Numbered from the stretch's first letter, positions 20,526 through 34,481 are shown. The stretch is DNA of 64,000 nt from Phorcus lineatus (GCA_921293015.1 OV121084.1:26102946-26166945); one strand, 5' to 3'. Program-made: numbers and translations. The notes: generated from the sequence alone by a model not told the origin.

Positions 20526-20831
20526 ATGGAAAAAGTTCAAATGTACGCAGAATTGACTCAGACAGAAACACGTTTCAAACGGGCCTGTGAACAAGTAGTT
20601 CTCCTGAATGACAAGCTTGAAGGTCTCCAACGCCGATATGACAAAGCAAGACAAGAGAATCATCGTTCATTTCGCTACAACCTCCGCCTGAAGATGGCAT
20701 CTGTTGAAGGCGTACGCAATGCTTACTATGAATACGCTTGTGAAAAGGCAGAGAGGATTGCCGAGTTGAGGTACTATGTATCTGAAGAAGCCCAGTCCGA
20801 CTCCGAAGGTGAAGACAGCATGGTGTACTAA
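20526..20831 (+). CDS. Copy 15 of the 101-aa gene
   Basis: Protein identical to copy 1; 3' stem-loop intact. Confidence 0.65.
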   Translation: MEKVQMYAELTQTETRFKRACEQVVLLNDKLEGLQRRYDKARQENHRSFRYNLRLKMASVEGVRNAYYEYACEKAERIAELRYYVSEEAQSDSEGEDSMVY

Positions 20832-21890
20832 GACAACCATGCAGTCTAACCATTTTACAACAGCCCTTGTCAGGGCTAAACAAATATCAAAAAAGATTTC
20901 TGTTATACAATGCACAATCCCAAACCCTCCGTCTTTGTATGTTAATAAACTAAAACGCCTACAATTTTGCGTATCTAAACTGGCACAAACAATTGCCCCA
21001 CAAATATAAACATGCAGAATAGCATACGTGCACACACATGGAAACGCACACAAGACAACCCCATGTGCACATCGAAATAGGCATGACATTTGCAAAGCTG
21101 CAATGGTCCGGCACATCTGCCTCTCTCGAAACGATTCTCAATATTACCTAGAACGGAAATCAGAGTTCAGAAAAATCATAAAGAAAACCTCTTGAATATC
21201 GAAACCGTTTCTGTAAAAAATCGGGTCACTTTTGGCGCCGCTACAGTGATAGCATTGGAGGCTACCGTAGGTACGCGCATGCGTGACGTCGCTATGGTCA
21301 CGACGTCATTTATCTGTTGATGTCACAGACGATGTAGCCAGTCTCCGGCGAAGCGCCGCCGGAGACGGACGTATTTAGGGGAGAGGCCGCCCGCGCGGTT
21401 TTGGGCTTATTTGCCGAATTTCCTGACTTCAGATGATTTAATTTACCGTTCGTCAATGCATTCCTTCTTGACGCAAATAATCACAATCACACATACAGTT
21501 TTACCACATTAATCTAAGTAAACGGATATTAAGCCGCTGTTCTAAAATGCAAGTTTTGTTAGTCTATATACTTGTGAAAACAGAACCATTTACAACCACA
21601 TTTGTGCCAATCAGTTTTCAATCAGTGTCAGTTATCAAGTGTGTTACAATCTCCTATCACTCAGTTATCAAAACACAGCCGTGGCGGTTCTGCTTATCAC
21701 TGTGCCATGTTAGAGTGATTAGATTATTGTCAGGATTCAATTATCTCCAATACACTCCACATATCTGGCATGAACAATGAGAAGAACATGTCATTCGTAT
21801 GTATAAATGCAGAGACGATTTCGATGGAGGACATTATCTACCCTAGCTTTCTCCAGCAAACCTGTATTTAGAGATTCGTGCCGATTCAAC

Positions 21891-22196
21891 ATGGAAAAAG
21901 TTCAAATGTACGCAGAATTGACTCAGACAGAAACACGTTTCAAACGGGCCTGTGAACAAGTAGTTCTCCTGAATGACAAGCTTGAAGGTCTCCAACGCCG
22001 ATATGACAAAGCAAGACAAGAGAATCATCGTTCATTTCGCTACAACCTCCGCCTGAAGATGGCATCTGTTGAAGGCGTACGCAATGCTTACTATGAATAC
22101 GCTTGTGAAAAGGCAGAGAGGATTGCCGAGTTGAGGTACTATGTATCTGAAGAAGCCCAGTCCGACTCCGAAGGTGAAGACAGCATGGTGTACTAA
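21891..22196 (+). CDS. Copy 16 of the 101-aa gene
   Basis: Protein identical to copy 1. Its spacer variant ATATCAACATG (22373) is shared only with copy 18, two units away. Confidence 0.65.
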   Translation: MEKVQMYAELTQTETRFKRACEQVVLLNDKLEGLQRRYDKARQENHRSFRYNLRLKMASVEGVRNAYYEYACEKAERIAELRYYVSEEAQSDSEGEDSMVY

Positions 22197-23255
22197 GACA
22201 ACCATGCAGTCTAACCATTTTACAACAGCCCTTGTCAGGGCTAAACAAATATCAAAAAAGATTTCTGTTATACAATGCACAATCCCAAACCCTCCGTCTT
22301 TGTATGTTAATAAACTAAAACGCCTACAATTTTGCGTATCTAAACTGGCACAAACAATTGCCCCACAAATATCAACATGCAGAATAGCATACGTGCACAC
22401 ACATGGAAACGCACACAAGACAACCCCATGTGCACATCGAAATAGGCATGACATTTGCAAAGCTGCAATGGTCCGGCACATCTGCCTCTCTCGAAACGAT
22501 TCTCAATATTACCTAGAACGGAAATCAGAGTTCAGAAAAATCATAAAGAAAACCTCTTGAATATCGAAACCGTTTCTGTAAAAAATCGGGTCACTTTTGG
22601 CGCCGCTACAGTGATAGCATTGGAGGCTACCGTAGGTACGCGCATGCGTGACGTCGCTATGGTCACGACGTCATTTATCTGTTGATGTCACAGACGATGT
22701 AGCCAGTCTCCGGCGAAGCGCCGCCGGAGACGGACGTATTTAGGGGAGAGGCCGCCCGCGCGGTTTTGGGCTTATTTGCCGAATTTCCTGACTTCAGATG
22801 ATTTAATTTACCGTTCGTCAATGCATTCCTTCTTGACGCAAATAATCACAATCACACATACAGTTTTACCACATTAATCTAAGTAAACGGATATTAAGCC
22901 GCTGTTCTAAAATGCAAGTTTTGTTAGTCTATATACTTGTGAAAACAGAACCATTTACAACCACATTTGTGCCAATCAGTTTTCAATCAGTGTCAGTTAT
23001 CAAGTGTGTTACAATCTCCTATCACTCAGTTATCAAAACACAGCCGTGGCGGTTCTGCTTATCACTGTGCCATGTTAGAGTGATTAGATTATTGTCAGGA
23101 TTCAATTATCTCCAATACACTCCACATATCTGGCATGAACAATGAGAAGAACATGTCATTCGTATGTATAAATGCAGAGACGATTTCGATGGAGGACATT
23201 ATCTACCCTAGCTTTCTCCAGCAAACCTGTATTTAGAGATTCGTGCCGATTCAAC

Positions 23256-23561
23256 ATGGAAAAAGTTCAAATGTACGCAGAATTGACTCAGACAGAAACA
23301 CGTTTCAAACGGGCCTGTGAACAAGTAGTTCTCCTGAATGACAAGCTTGAAGGTCTCCAACGCCGATATGACAAAGCAAGACAAGAGAATCATCGTTCAT
23401 TTCGCTACAACCTCCGCCTGAAGATGGCATCTGTTGAAGGCGTACGCAATGCTTACTATGAATACGCTTGTGAAAAGGCAGAGAGGATTGCCGAGTTGAG
23501 GTACTATGTATCTGAAGAAGCCCAGTCCGACTCCGAAGGTGAAGACAGCATGGTGTACTAA
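23256..23561 (+). CDS. Copy 17 of the 101-aa gene
   Basis: Protein identical to copy 1. First unit with the CACAGGCG spacer variant (near 24059), which continues through copies 18-20 and recurs after copy 22. Confidence 0.65.
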   Translation: MEKVQMYAELTQTETRFKRACEQVVLLNDKLEGLQRRYDKARQENHRSFRYNLRLKMASVEGVRNAYYEYACEKAERIAELRYYVSEEAQSDSEGEDSMVY

Positions 23562-24620
23562 GACAACCATGCAGTCTAACCATTTTACAACAGCCCTTGT
23601 CAGGGCTAAACAAATATCAAAAAAGATTTCTGTTATACAATGCACAATCCCAAACCCTCCGTCTTTGTATGTTAATAAACTAAAACGCCTACAATTTTGC
23701 GTATCTAAACTGGCACAAACAATTGCCCCACAAATATAAACATGCAGAATAGCATACGTGCACACACATGGAAACGCACACAAGACAACCCCATGTGCAC
23801 ATCGAAATAGGCATGACATTTGCAAAGCTGCAATGGTCCGGCACATCTGCCTCTCTCGAAACGATTCTCAATATTACCTAGAACGGAAATCAGAGTTCAG
23901 AAAAATCATAAAGAAAACCTCTTGAATATCGAAACCGTTTCTGTAAAAAATCGGGTCACTTTTGGCGCCGCTACAGTGATAGCATTGGAGGCTACCGTAG
24001 GTACGCGCATGCGTGACGTCGCTATGGTCACGACGTCATTTATCTGTTGATGTCACAGGCGATGTAGCCAGTCTCCGGCGAAGCGCCGCCGGAGACGGAC
24101 GTATTTAGGGGAGAGGCCGCCCGCGCGGTTTTGGGCTTATTTGCCGAATTTCCTGACTTCAGATGATTTAATTTACCGTTCGTCAATGCATTCCTTCTTG
24201 ACGCAAATAATCACAATCACACATACAGTTTTACCACATTAATCTAAGTAAACGGATATTAAGCCGCTGTTCTAAAATGCAAGTTTTGTTAGTCTATATA
24301 CTTGTGAAAACAGAACCATTTACAACCACATTTGTGCCAATCAGTTTTCAATCAGTGTCAGTTATCAAGTGTGTTACAATCTCCTATCACTCAGTTATCA
24401 AAACACAGCCGTGGCGGTTCTGCTTATCACTGTGCCATGTTAGAGTGATTAGATTATTGTCAGGATTCAATTATCTCCAATACACTCCACATATCTGGCA
24501 TGAACAATGAGAAGAACATGTCATTCGTATGTATAAATGCAGAGACGATTTCGATGGAGGACATTATCTACCCTAGCTTTCTCCAGCAAACCTGTATTTA
24601 GAGATTCGTGCCGATTCAAC

Positions 24621-24926
24621 ATGGAAAAAGTTCAAATGTACGCAGAATTGACTCAGACAGAAACACGTTTCAAACGGGCCTGTGAACAAGTAGTTCTCCT
24701 GAATGACAAGCTTGAAGGTCTCCAACGCCGATATGACAAAGCAAGACAAGAGAATCATCGTTCATTTCGCTACAACCTCCGCCTGAAGATGGCATCTGTT
24801 GAAGGCGTACGCAATGCTTACTATGAATACGCTTGTGAAAAGGCAGAGAGGATTGCCGAGTTGAGGTACTATGTATCTGAAGAAGCCCAGTCCGACTCCG
24901 AAGGTGAAGACAGCATGGTGTACTAA
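24621..24926 (+). CDS. Copy 18 of the 101-aa gene
   Basis: Protein identical to copy 1; shares the ATATCAACATG spacer variant with copy 16. Confidence 0.65.
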   Translation: MEKVQMYAELTQTETRFKRACEQVVLLNDKLEGLQRRYDKARQENHRSFRYNLRLKMASVEGVRNAYYEYACEKAERIAELRYYVSEEAQSDSEGEDSMVY

Positions 24927-25985
24927 GACAACCATGCAGTCTAACCATTTTACAACAGCCCTTGTCAGGGCTAAACAAATATCAAAAAAGATTTCTGTTA
25001 TACAATGCACAATCCCAAACCCTCCGTCTTTGTATGTTAATAAACTAAAACGCCTACAATTTTGCGTATCTAAACTGGCACAAACAATTGCCCCACAAAT
25101 ATCAACATGCAGAATAGCATACGTGCACACACATGGAAACGCACACAAGACAACCCCATGTGCACATCGAAATAGGCATGACATTTGCAAAGCTGCAATG
25201 GTCCGGCACATCTGCCTCTCTCGAAACGATTCTCAATATTACCTAGAACGGAAATCAGAGTTCAGAAAAATCATAAAGAAAACCTCTTGAATATCGAAAC
25301 CGTTTCTGTAAAAAATCGGGTCACTTTTGGCGCCGCTACAGTGATAGCATTGGAGGCTACCGTAGGTACGCGCATGCGTGACGTCGCTATGGTCACGACG
25401 TCATTTATCTGTTGATGTCACAGGCGATGTAGCCAGTCTCCGGCGAAGCGCCGCCGGAGACGGACGTATTTAGGGGAGAGGCCGCCCGCGCGGTTTTGGG
25501 CTTATTTGCCGAATTTCCTGACTTCAGATGATTTAATTTACCGTTCGTCAATGCATTCCTTCTTGACGCAAATAATCACAATCACACATACAGTTTTACC
25601 ACATTAATCTAAGTAAACGGATATTAAGCCGCTGTTCTAAAATGCAAGTTTTGTTAGTCTATATACTTGTGAAAACAGAACCATTTACAACCACATTTGT
25701 GCCAATCAGTTTTCAATCAGTGTCAGTTATCAAGTGTGTTACAATCTCCTATCACTCAGTTATCAAAACACAGCCGTGGCGGTTCTGCTTATCACTGTGC
25801 CGTGTTAGAGTGATTAGATTATTGTCAGGATTCAATTATCTCCAATACACTCCACATATCTGGCATGAACAATGAGAAGAACATGTCATTCGTATGTATA
25901 AATGCAGAGACGATTTCGATGGAGGACATTATCTACCCTAGCTTTCTCCAGCAAACCTGTATTTAGAGATTCGTGCCGATTCAAC

Positions 25986-26291
25986 ATGGAAAAAGTTCAA
26001 ATGTACGCAGAATTGACTCAGACAGAAACACGTTTCAAACGGGCCTGTGAACAAGTAGTTCTCCTGAATGACAAGCTTGAAGGTCTCCAACGCCGATATG
26101 ACAAAGCAAGACAAGAGAATCATCGTTCATTTCGCTACAACCTCCGCCTGAAGATGGCATCTGTTGAAGGCGTACGCAATGCTTACTATGAATACGCTTG
26201 TGAAAAGGCAGAGAGGATTGCCGAGTTGAGGTACTATGTATCTGAAGAAGCCCAGTCCGACTCCGAAGGTGAAGACAGCATGGTGTACTAA
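25986..26291 (+). CDS. Copy 19 of the 101-aa gene
   Basis: Protein identical to copy 1; spacer switches back to the CTTCTCTC variant. Confidence 0.65.
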   Translation: MEKVQMYAELTQTETRFKRACEQVVLLNDKLEGLQRRYDKARQENHRSFRYNLRLKMASVEGVRNAYYEYACEKAERIAELRYYVSEEAQSDSEGEDSMVY

Positions 26292-27350
26292 GACAACCAT
26301 GCAGTCTAACCATTTTACAACAGCCCTTGTCAGGGCTAAACAAATATCAAAAAAGATTTCTGTTATACAATGCACAATCCCAAACCCTCCGTCTTTGTAT
26401 GTTAATAAACTAAAACGCCTACAATTTTGCGTATCTAAACTGGCACAAACAATTGCCCCACAAATATAAACATGCAGAATAGCATACGTGCACACACATG
26501 GAAACGCACACAAGACAACCCCATGTGCACATCGAAATAGGCATGACATTTGCAAAGCTGCAATGGTCCGGCACATCTGCTTCTCTCGAAACGATTCTCA
26601 ATATTACCTAGAACGGAAATCAGAGTTCAGAAAAATCATAAAGAAAACCTCTTGAATATCGAAACCGTTTCTGTAAAAAATCGGGTCACTTTTGGCGCCG
26701 CTACAGTGATAGCATTGGAGGCTACCGTAGGTACGCGCATGCGTGACGTCGCTATGGTCACGACGTCATTTATCTGTTGATGTCACAGGCGATGTAGCCA
26801 GTCTCCGGCGAAGCGCCGCCGGAGACGGACGTATTTAGGGGAGAGGCCGCCCGCGCGGTTTTGGGCTTATTTGCCGAATTTCCTGACTTCAGATGATTTA
26901 ATTTACCGTTCGTCAATGCATTCCTTCTTGACGCAAATAATCACAATCACACATACAGTTTTACCACATTAATCTAAGTAAACGGATATTAAGCCGCTGT
27001 TCTAAAATGCAAGTTTTGTTAGTCTATATACTTGTGAAAACAGAACCATTTACAACCACATTTGTGCCAATCAGTTTTCAATCAGTGTCAGTTATCAAGT
27101 GTGTTACAATCTCCTATCACTCAGTTATCAAAACACAGCCGTGGCGGTTCTGCTTATCACTGTGCCATGTTAGAGTGATTAGATTATTGTCAGGATTCAA
27201 TTATCTCCAATACACTCCACATATCTGGCATGAACAATGAGAAGAACATGTCATTCGTATGTATAAATGCAGAGACGATTTCGATGGAGGACATTATCTA
27301 CCCTAGCTTTCTCCAGCAAACCTGTATTTAGAGATTCGTGCCGATTCAAC

Positions 27351-27656
27351 ATGGAAAAAGTTCAAATGTACGCAGAATTGACTCAGACAGAAACACGTTT
27401 CAAACGGGCCTGTGAACAAGTAGTTCTCCTGAATGACAAGCTTGAAGGTCTCCAACGCCGATATGACAAAGCAAGACAAGAGAATCATCGTTCATTTCGC
27501 TACAACCTCCGCCTGAAGATGGCATCTGTTGAAGGCGTACGCAATGCTTACTATGAATACGCTTGTGAAAAGGCAGAGAGGATTGCCGAGTTGAGGTACT
27601 ATGTATCTGAAGAAGCCCAGTCCGACTCCGAAGGTGAAGACAGCATGGTGTACTAA
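27351..27656 (+). CDS. Copy 20 of the 101-aa gene
   Basis: Protein identical to copy 1. The second CAATCAG after the CCAAT box is changed to CGATCAG (near 28445). Confidence 0.65.
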   Translation: MEKVQMYAELTQTETRFKRACEQVVLLNDKLEGLQRRYDKARQENHRSFRYNLRLKMASVEGVRNAYYEYACEKAERIAELRYYVSEEAQSDSEGEDSMVY

Positions 27657-28715
27657 GACAACCATGCAGTCTAACCATTTTACAACAGCCCTTGTCAGGG
27701 CTAAACAAATATCAAAAAAGATTTCTGTTATACAATGCACAATCCCAAACCCTCCGTCTTTGTATGTTAATAAACTAAAACGCCTACAATTTTGCGTATC
27801 TAAACTGGCACAAACAATTGCCCCACAAATATAAACATGCAGAATAGCATACGTGCACACACATGGAAACGCACACAAGACAACCCCATGTGCACATCGA
27901 AATAGGCATGACATTTGCAAAGCTGCAATGGTCCGGCACATCTGCCTCTCTCGAAACGATTCTCAATATTACCTAGAACGGAAATCAGAGTTCAGAAAAA
28001 TCATAAAGAAAACCTCTTGAATATCGAAACCGTTTCTGTAAAAAATCGGGTCACTTTTGGCGCCGCTACAGTGATAGCATTGGAGGCTACCGTAGGTACG
28101 CGCATGCGTGACGTCGCTATGGTCACGACGTCATTTATCTGTTGATGTCACAGGCGATGTAGCCAGTCTCCGGCGAAGCGCCGCCGGAGACGGACGTATT
28201 TAGGGGAGAGGCCGCCCGCGCGGTTTTGGGCTTATTTGCCGAATTTCCTGACTTCAGATGATTTAATTTACCGTTCGTCAATGCATTCCTTCTTGACGCA
28301 AATAATCACAATCACACATACAGTTTTACCACATTAATCTAAGTAAACGGATATTAAGCCGCTGTTCTAAAATGCAAGTTTTGTTAGTCTATATACTTGT
28401 GAAAACAGAACCATTTACAACCACATTTGTGCCAATCAGTTTTCGATCAGTGTCAGTTATCAAGTGTGTTACAATCTCCTATCACTCAGTTATCAAAACA
28501 CAGCCGTGGCGGTTCTGCTTATCACTGTGCCGTGTTAGAGTGATTAGATTATTGTCAGGATTCAATTATCTCCAATACACTCCACATATCTGGCATGAAC
28601 AATGAGAAGAACATGTCATTCGTATGTATAAATGCAGAGACGATTTCGATGGAGGACATTATCTACCCTAGCTTTCTCCAGCAAACCTGTATTTAGAGAT
28701 TCGTGCCGATTCAAC

Positions 28716-29021
28716 ATGGAAAAAGTTCAAATGTACGCAGAATTGACTCAGACAGAAACACGTTTCAAACGGGCCTGTGAACAAGTAGTTCTCCTGAATG
28801 ACAAGCTTGAAGGTCTCCAACGCCGATATGACAAAGCAAGACAAGAGAATCATCGTTCATTTCGCTACAACCTCCGCCTGAAGATGGCATCTGTTGAAGG
28901 CGTACGCAATGCTTACTATGAATACGTTTGTGAAAAGGCAGAGAGGATTGCCGAGTTGAGGTACTATGTATCTGAAGAAGCCCAGTCCGACTCCGAAGGT
29001 GAAGACAGCATGGTGTACTAA
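28716..29021 (+). CDS. Copy 21 of the 101-aa gene (A71V)
   Basis: Missense GCT to GTT at 28926-28928 (A71V), next to C72, shared only with copy 23 exactly 2,730 bp downstream. Confidence 0.65.
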   Translation: MEKVQMYAELTQTETRFKRACEQVVLLNDKLEGLQRRYDKARQENHRSFRYNLRLKMASVEGVRNAYYEYVCEKAERIAELRYYVSEEAQSDSEGEDSMVY

Positions 29022-30080
29022 GACAACCATGCAGTCTAACCATTTTACAACAGCCCTTGTCAGGGCTAAACAAATATCAAAAAAGATTTCTGTTATACAA
29101 TGCACAATCCCAAACCCTCCGTCTTTGTATGTTAATAAACTAAAACGCCTACAATTTTGCGTATCTAAACTGGCACAAACAATTGCCCCACAAATATAAA
29201 CATGCAGAATAGCATACGTGCACACACATGGAAACGCACACAAGACAACCCCATGTGCACATCGAAATAGGCATGACATTTGCAAAGCTGCAATGGTCCG
29301 GCACATCTGCTTCTCTCGAAACGATTCTCAATATTACCTAGAACGGAAATCAGAGTTCAGAAAAATCATAAAGAAAACCTCTTGAATATCGAAACCGTTT
29401 CTGTAAAAAATCGGGTCACTTTTGGCGCCGCTACAGTGATAGCATTGGAGGCTACCGTGGGTACGCGCATGCGTGACGTCGCTATGGTCACGACGTCATT
29501 TATCTGTTGATGTCACAGACGATGTAGCCAGTCTCCGGCGAAGCGCCGCCGGAGACGGACGTATTTAGGGGAGAGGCCGCCCGCGCGGTTTTGGGCTTAT
29601 TTGCCGAATTTCCTGACTTCAGATGATTTAATTTACCGTTCGTCAATGCATTCCTTCTTGACGCAAATAATCACAATCACACATACAGTTTTACCACATT
29701 AATCTAAGTAAACGGATATTAAGCCGCTGTTCTAAAATGCAAGTTTTGTTAGTCTATATACTTGTGAAAACAGAACCATTTACAACCACATTTGTGCCAA
29801 TCAGTTTTCAATCAGTGTCAGTTATCAAGTGTGTTACAATCTCCTATCACTCAGTTATCAAAACACAGCCGTGGCGGTTCTGCTTATCACTGTGCCATGT
29901 TAGAGTGATTAGATTATTGTCAGGATTCAATTATCTCCAATACACTCCACATATCTGGCATGAACAATGAGAAGAACATGTCATTCGTATGTATAAATGC
30001 AGAGACGATTTCGATGGAGGACATTATCTACCCTAGCTTTCTCCAGCAAACCTGTATTTAGAGATTCGTGCCGATTCAAC

Positions 30081-30386
30081 ATGGAAAAAGTTCAAATGTA
30101 CGCAGAATTGACTCAGACAGAAACACGTTTCAAACGGGCCTGTGAACAAGTAGTTCTCCTGAATGACAAGCTTGAAGGTCTCCAACGCCGATATGACAAA
30201 GCAAGACAAGAGAATCATCGTTCATTTCGCTACAACCTCCGCCTGAAGATGGCATCTGTTGAAGGCGTACGCAATGCTTACTATGAATACGCTTGTGAAA
30301 AGGCAGAGAGGATTGCCGAGTTGAGGTACTATGTATCTGAAGAAGCCCAGTCCGACTCCGAAGGTGAAGACAGCATGGTGTACTAA
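30081..30386 (+). CDS. Copy 22 of the 101-aa gene
   Basis: Protein identical to copy 1. It sits between the two A71V copies and carries neither their coding variant nor their spacer variant. Confidence 0.65.
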   Translation: MEKVQMYAELTQTETRFKRACEQVVLLNDKLEGLQRRYDKARQENHRSFRYNLRLKMASVEGVRNAYYEYACEKAERIAELRYYVSEEAQSDSEGEDSMVY

Positions 30387-31445
30387 GACAACCATGCAGT
30401 CTAACCATTTTACAACAGCCCTTGTCAGGGCTAAACAAATATCAAAAAAGATTTCTGTTATACAATGCACAATCCCAAACCCTCCGTCTTTGTATGTTAA
30501 TAAACTAAAACGCCTACAATTTTGCGTATCTAAACTGGCACAAACAATTGCCCCACAAATATAAACATGCAGAATAGCATACGTGCACACACATGGAAAC
30601 GCACACAAGACAACCCCATGTGCACATCGAAATAGGCATGACATTTGCAAAGCTGCAATGGTCCGGCACATCTGCCTCTCTCGAAACGATTCTCAATATT
30701 ACCTAGAACGGAAATCAGAGTTCAGAAAAATCATAAAGAAAACCTCTTGAATATCGAAACCGTTTCTGTAAAAAATCGGGTCACTTTTGGCGCCGCTACA
30801 GTGATAGCATTGGAGGCTACCGTAGGTACGCGCATGCGTGACGTCGCTATGGTCACGACGTCATTTATCTGTTGATGTCACAGGCGATGTAGCCAGTCTC
30901 CGGCGAAGCGCCGCCGGAGACGGACGTATTTAGGGGAGAGGCCGCCCGCGCGGTTTTGGGCTTATTTGCCGAATTTCCTGACTTCAGATGATTTAATTTA
31001 CCGTTCGTCAATGCATTCCTTCTTGACGCAAATAATCACAATCACACATACAGTTTTACCACATTAATCTAAGTAAACGGATATTAAGCCGCTGTTCTAA
31101 AATGCAAGTTTTGTTAGTCTATATACTTGTGAAAACAGAACCATTTACAACCACATTTGTGCCAATCAGTTTTCAATCAGTGTCAGTTATCAAGTGTGTT
31201 ACAATCTCCTATCACTCAGTTATCAAAACACAGCCGTGGCGGTTCTGCTTATCACTGTGCCGTGTTAGAGTGATTAGATTATTGTCAGGATTCAATTATC
31301 TCCAATACACTCCACATATCTGGCATGAACAATGAGAAGAACATGTCATTCGTATGTATAAATGCAGAGACGATTTCGATGGAGGACATTATCTACCCTA
31401 GCTTTCTCCAGCAAACCTGTATTTAGAGATTCGTGCCGATTCAAC

Positions 31446-31751
31446 ATGGAAAAAGTTCAAATGTACGCAGAATTGACTCAGACAGAAACACGTTTCAAAC
31501 GGGCCTGTGAACAAGTAGTTCTCCTGAATGACAAGCTTGAAGGTCTCCAACGCCGATATGACAAAGCAAGACAAGAGAATCATCGTTCATTTCGCTACAA
31601 CCTCCGCCTGAAGATGGCATCTGTTGAAGGCGTACGCAATGCTTACTATGAATACGTTTGTGAAAAGGCAGAGAGGATTGCCGAGTTGAGGTACTATGTA
31701 TCTGAAGAAGCCCAGTCCGACTCCGAAGGTGAAGACAGCATGGTGTACTAA
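31446..31751 (+). CDS. Copy 23 of the 101-aa gene (A71V)
   Basis: Same A71V change as copy 21 (31656-31658), plus the shared CCGTGGGTA spacer variant. Confidence 0.65.
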   Translation: MEKVQMYAELTQTETRFKRACEQVVLLNDKLEGLQRRYDKARQENHRSFRYNLRLKMASVEGVRNAYYEYVCEKAERIAELRYYVSEEAQSDSEGEDSMVY

Positions 31752-32810
31752 GACAACCATGCAGTCTAACCATTTTACAACAGCCCTTGTCAGGGCTAAA
31801 CAAATATCAAAAAAGATTTCTGTTATACAATGCACAATCCCAAACCCTCCGTCTTTGTATGTTAATAAACTAAAACGCCTACAATTTTGCGTATCTAAAC
31901 TGGCACAAACAATTGCCCCACAAATATAAACATGCAGAATAGCATACGTGCACACACATGGAAACGCACACAAGACAACCCCATGTGCACATCGAAATAG
32001 GCATGACATTTGCAAAGCTGCAATGGTCCGGCACATCTGCTTCTCTCGAAACGATTCTCAATATTACCTAGAACGGAAATCAGAGTTCAGAAAAATCATA
32101 AAGAAAACCTCTTGAATATCGAAACCGTTTCTGTAAAAAATCGGGTCACTTTTGGCGCCGCTACAGTGATAGCATTGGAGGCTACCGTGGGTACGCGCAT
32201 GCGTGACGTCGCTATGGTCACGACGTCATTTATCTGTTGATGTCACAGACGATGTAGCCAGTCTCCGGCGAAGCGCCGCCGGAGACGGACGTATTTAGGG
32301 GAGAGGCCGCCCGCGCGGTTTTGGGCTTATTTGCCGAATTTCCTGACTTCAGATGATTTAATTTACCGATCGTCAATGCATTCCTTCTTGACGCAAATAA
32401 TCACAATCACACATACAGTTTTACCACATTAATCTAAGTAAACGGATATTAAGCCGCTGTTCTAAAATGCAAGTTTTGTTAGTCTATATACTTGTGAAAA
32501 CAGAACCATTTACAACCACATTTGTGCCAATCAGTTTTCAATCAGTGTCAGTTATCAAGTGTGTTACAATCTCCTATCACTCAGTTATCAAAACACAGCC
32601 GTGGCGGTTCTGCTTATCACTGTGCCGTGTTAGAGTGATTAGATTATTGTCAGGATTCAATTATCTCCAATACACTCCACATATCTGGCATGAACAATGA
32701 GAAGAACATGTCATTCGTATGTATAAATGCAGAGACGATTTCGATGGAGGACATTATCTACCCTAGCTTTCTCCAGCAAACCTGTATTTAGAGATTCGTG
32801 CCGATTCAAC

Positions 32811-33116
32811 ATGGAAAAAGTTCAAATGTACGCAGAATTGACTCAGACAGAAACACGTTTCAAACGGGCCTGTGAACAAGTAGTTCTCCTGAATGACAAG
32901 CTTGAAGGTCTCCAACGCCGATATGACAAAGCAAGACAAGAGAATCATCGTTCATTTCGCTACAACCTCCGCCTGAAGATGGCATCTGTTGAAGGCGTAC
33001 GCAATGCTTACTATGAATACGCTTGTGAAAAGGCAGAGAGGATTGCCGAGTTGAGGTACTATGTATCTGAAGAAGCCCAGTCCGACTCCGAAGGTGAAGA
33101 CAGCATGGTGTACTAA
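32811..33116 (+). CDS. Copy 24 of the 101-aa gene
   Basis: Protein identical to copy 1. Spacers before and after it share the ACCGATCG variant (32368, 33733). Confidence 0.65.
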   Translation: MEKVQMYAELTQTETRFKRACEQVVLLNDKLEGLQRRYDKARQENHRSFRYNLRLKMASVEGVRNAYYEYACEKAERIAELRYYVSEEAQSDSEGEDSMVY

Positions 33117-34175
33117 GACAACCATGCAGTCTAACCATTTTACAACAGCCCTTGTCAGGGCTAAACAAATATCAAAAAAGATTTCTGTTATACAATGCAC
33201 AATCCCAAACCCTCCGTCTTTGTATGTTAATAAACTAAAACGCCTACAATTTTGCGTATCTAAACTGGCACAAACAATTGCCCCACAAATATAAACATGC
33301 AGAATAGCATACGTGCACACACATGGAAACGCACACAAGACAACCCCATGTGCACATCGAAATAGGCATGACATTTGCAAAGCTGCAATGGTCCGGCACA
33401 TCTGCCTCTCTCGAAACGATTCTCAATATTACCTAGAACGGAAATCAGAGTTCAGAAAAATCATAAAGAAAACCTCTTGAATATCGAAACCGTTTCTGTA
33501 AAAAATCGGGTCACTTTTGGCGCCGCTACAGTGATAGCATTGGAGGCTACCGTAGGTACGCGCATGCGTGACGTCGCTATGGTCACGACGTCATTTATCT
33601 GTTGATGTCACAGACGATGTAGCCAGTCTCCGGCGAAGCGCCGCCGGAGACGGACGTATTTAGGGGAGAGGCCGCCCGCGCGGTTTTGGGCTTATTTGCC
33701 GAATTTCCTGACTTCAGATGATTTAATTTACCGATCGTCAATGCATTCCTTCTTGACGCAAATAATCACAATCACACATACAGTTTTACCACATTAATCT
33801 AAGTAAACGGATATTAAGCCGCTGTTCTAAAATGCAAGTTTTGTTAGTCTATATACTTGTGAAAACAGAACCATTTACAACCACATTTGTGCCAATCAGT
33901 TTTCAATCAGTGTCAGTTATCAAGTGTGTTACAATCTCCTATCACTCAGTTATCAAAACACAGCCGTGGCGGTTCTGCTTATCACTGTGCCGTGTTAGAG
34001 TGATTAGATTATTGTCAGGATTCAATTATCTCCAATACACTCCACATATCTGGCATGAACAATGAGAAGAACATGTCATTCGTATGTATAAATGCAGAGA
34101 CGATTTCGATGGAGGACATTATCTACCCTAGCTTTCTCCAGCAAACCTGTATTTAGAGATTCGTGCCGATTCAAC

Positions 34176-34481
34176 ATGGAAAAAGTTCAAATGTACGCAG
34201 AATTGACTCAGACAGAAACACGTTTCAAACGGGCCTGTGAACAAGTAGTTCTCCTGAATGACAAGCTTGAAGGTCTCCAACGCCGATATGACAAAGCAAG
34301 ACAAGAGAATCATCGTTCATTTCGCTACAACCTCCGCCTGAAGATGGCATCTGTTGAAGGCGTACGCAATGCTTACTATGAATACGCTTGTGAAAAGGCA
34401 GAGAGGATTGCCGAGTTGAGGTACTATGTATCTGAAGAAGCCCAGTCCGACTCCGAAGGTGAAGACAGCATGGTGTACTAA
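34176..34481 (+). CDS. Copy 25 of the 101-aa gene
   Basis: Protein identical to copy 1; 3' stem-loop intact. Confidence 0.65.
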   Translation: MEKVQMYAELTQTETRFKRACEQVVLLNDKLEGLQRRYDKARQENHRSFRYNLRLKMASVEGVRNAYYEYACEKAERIAELRYYVSEEAQSDSEGEDSMVY

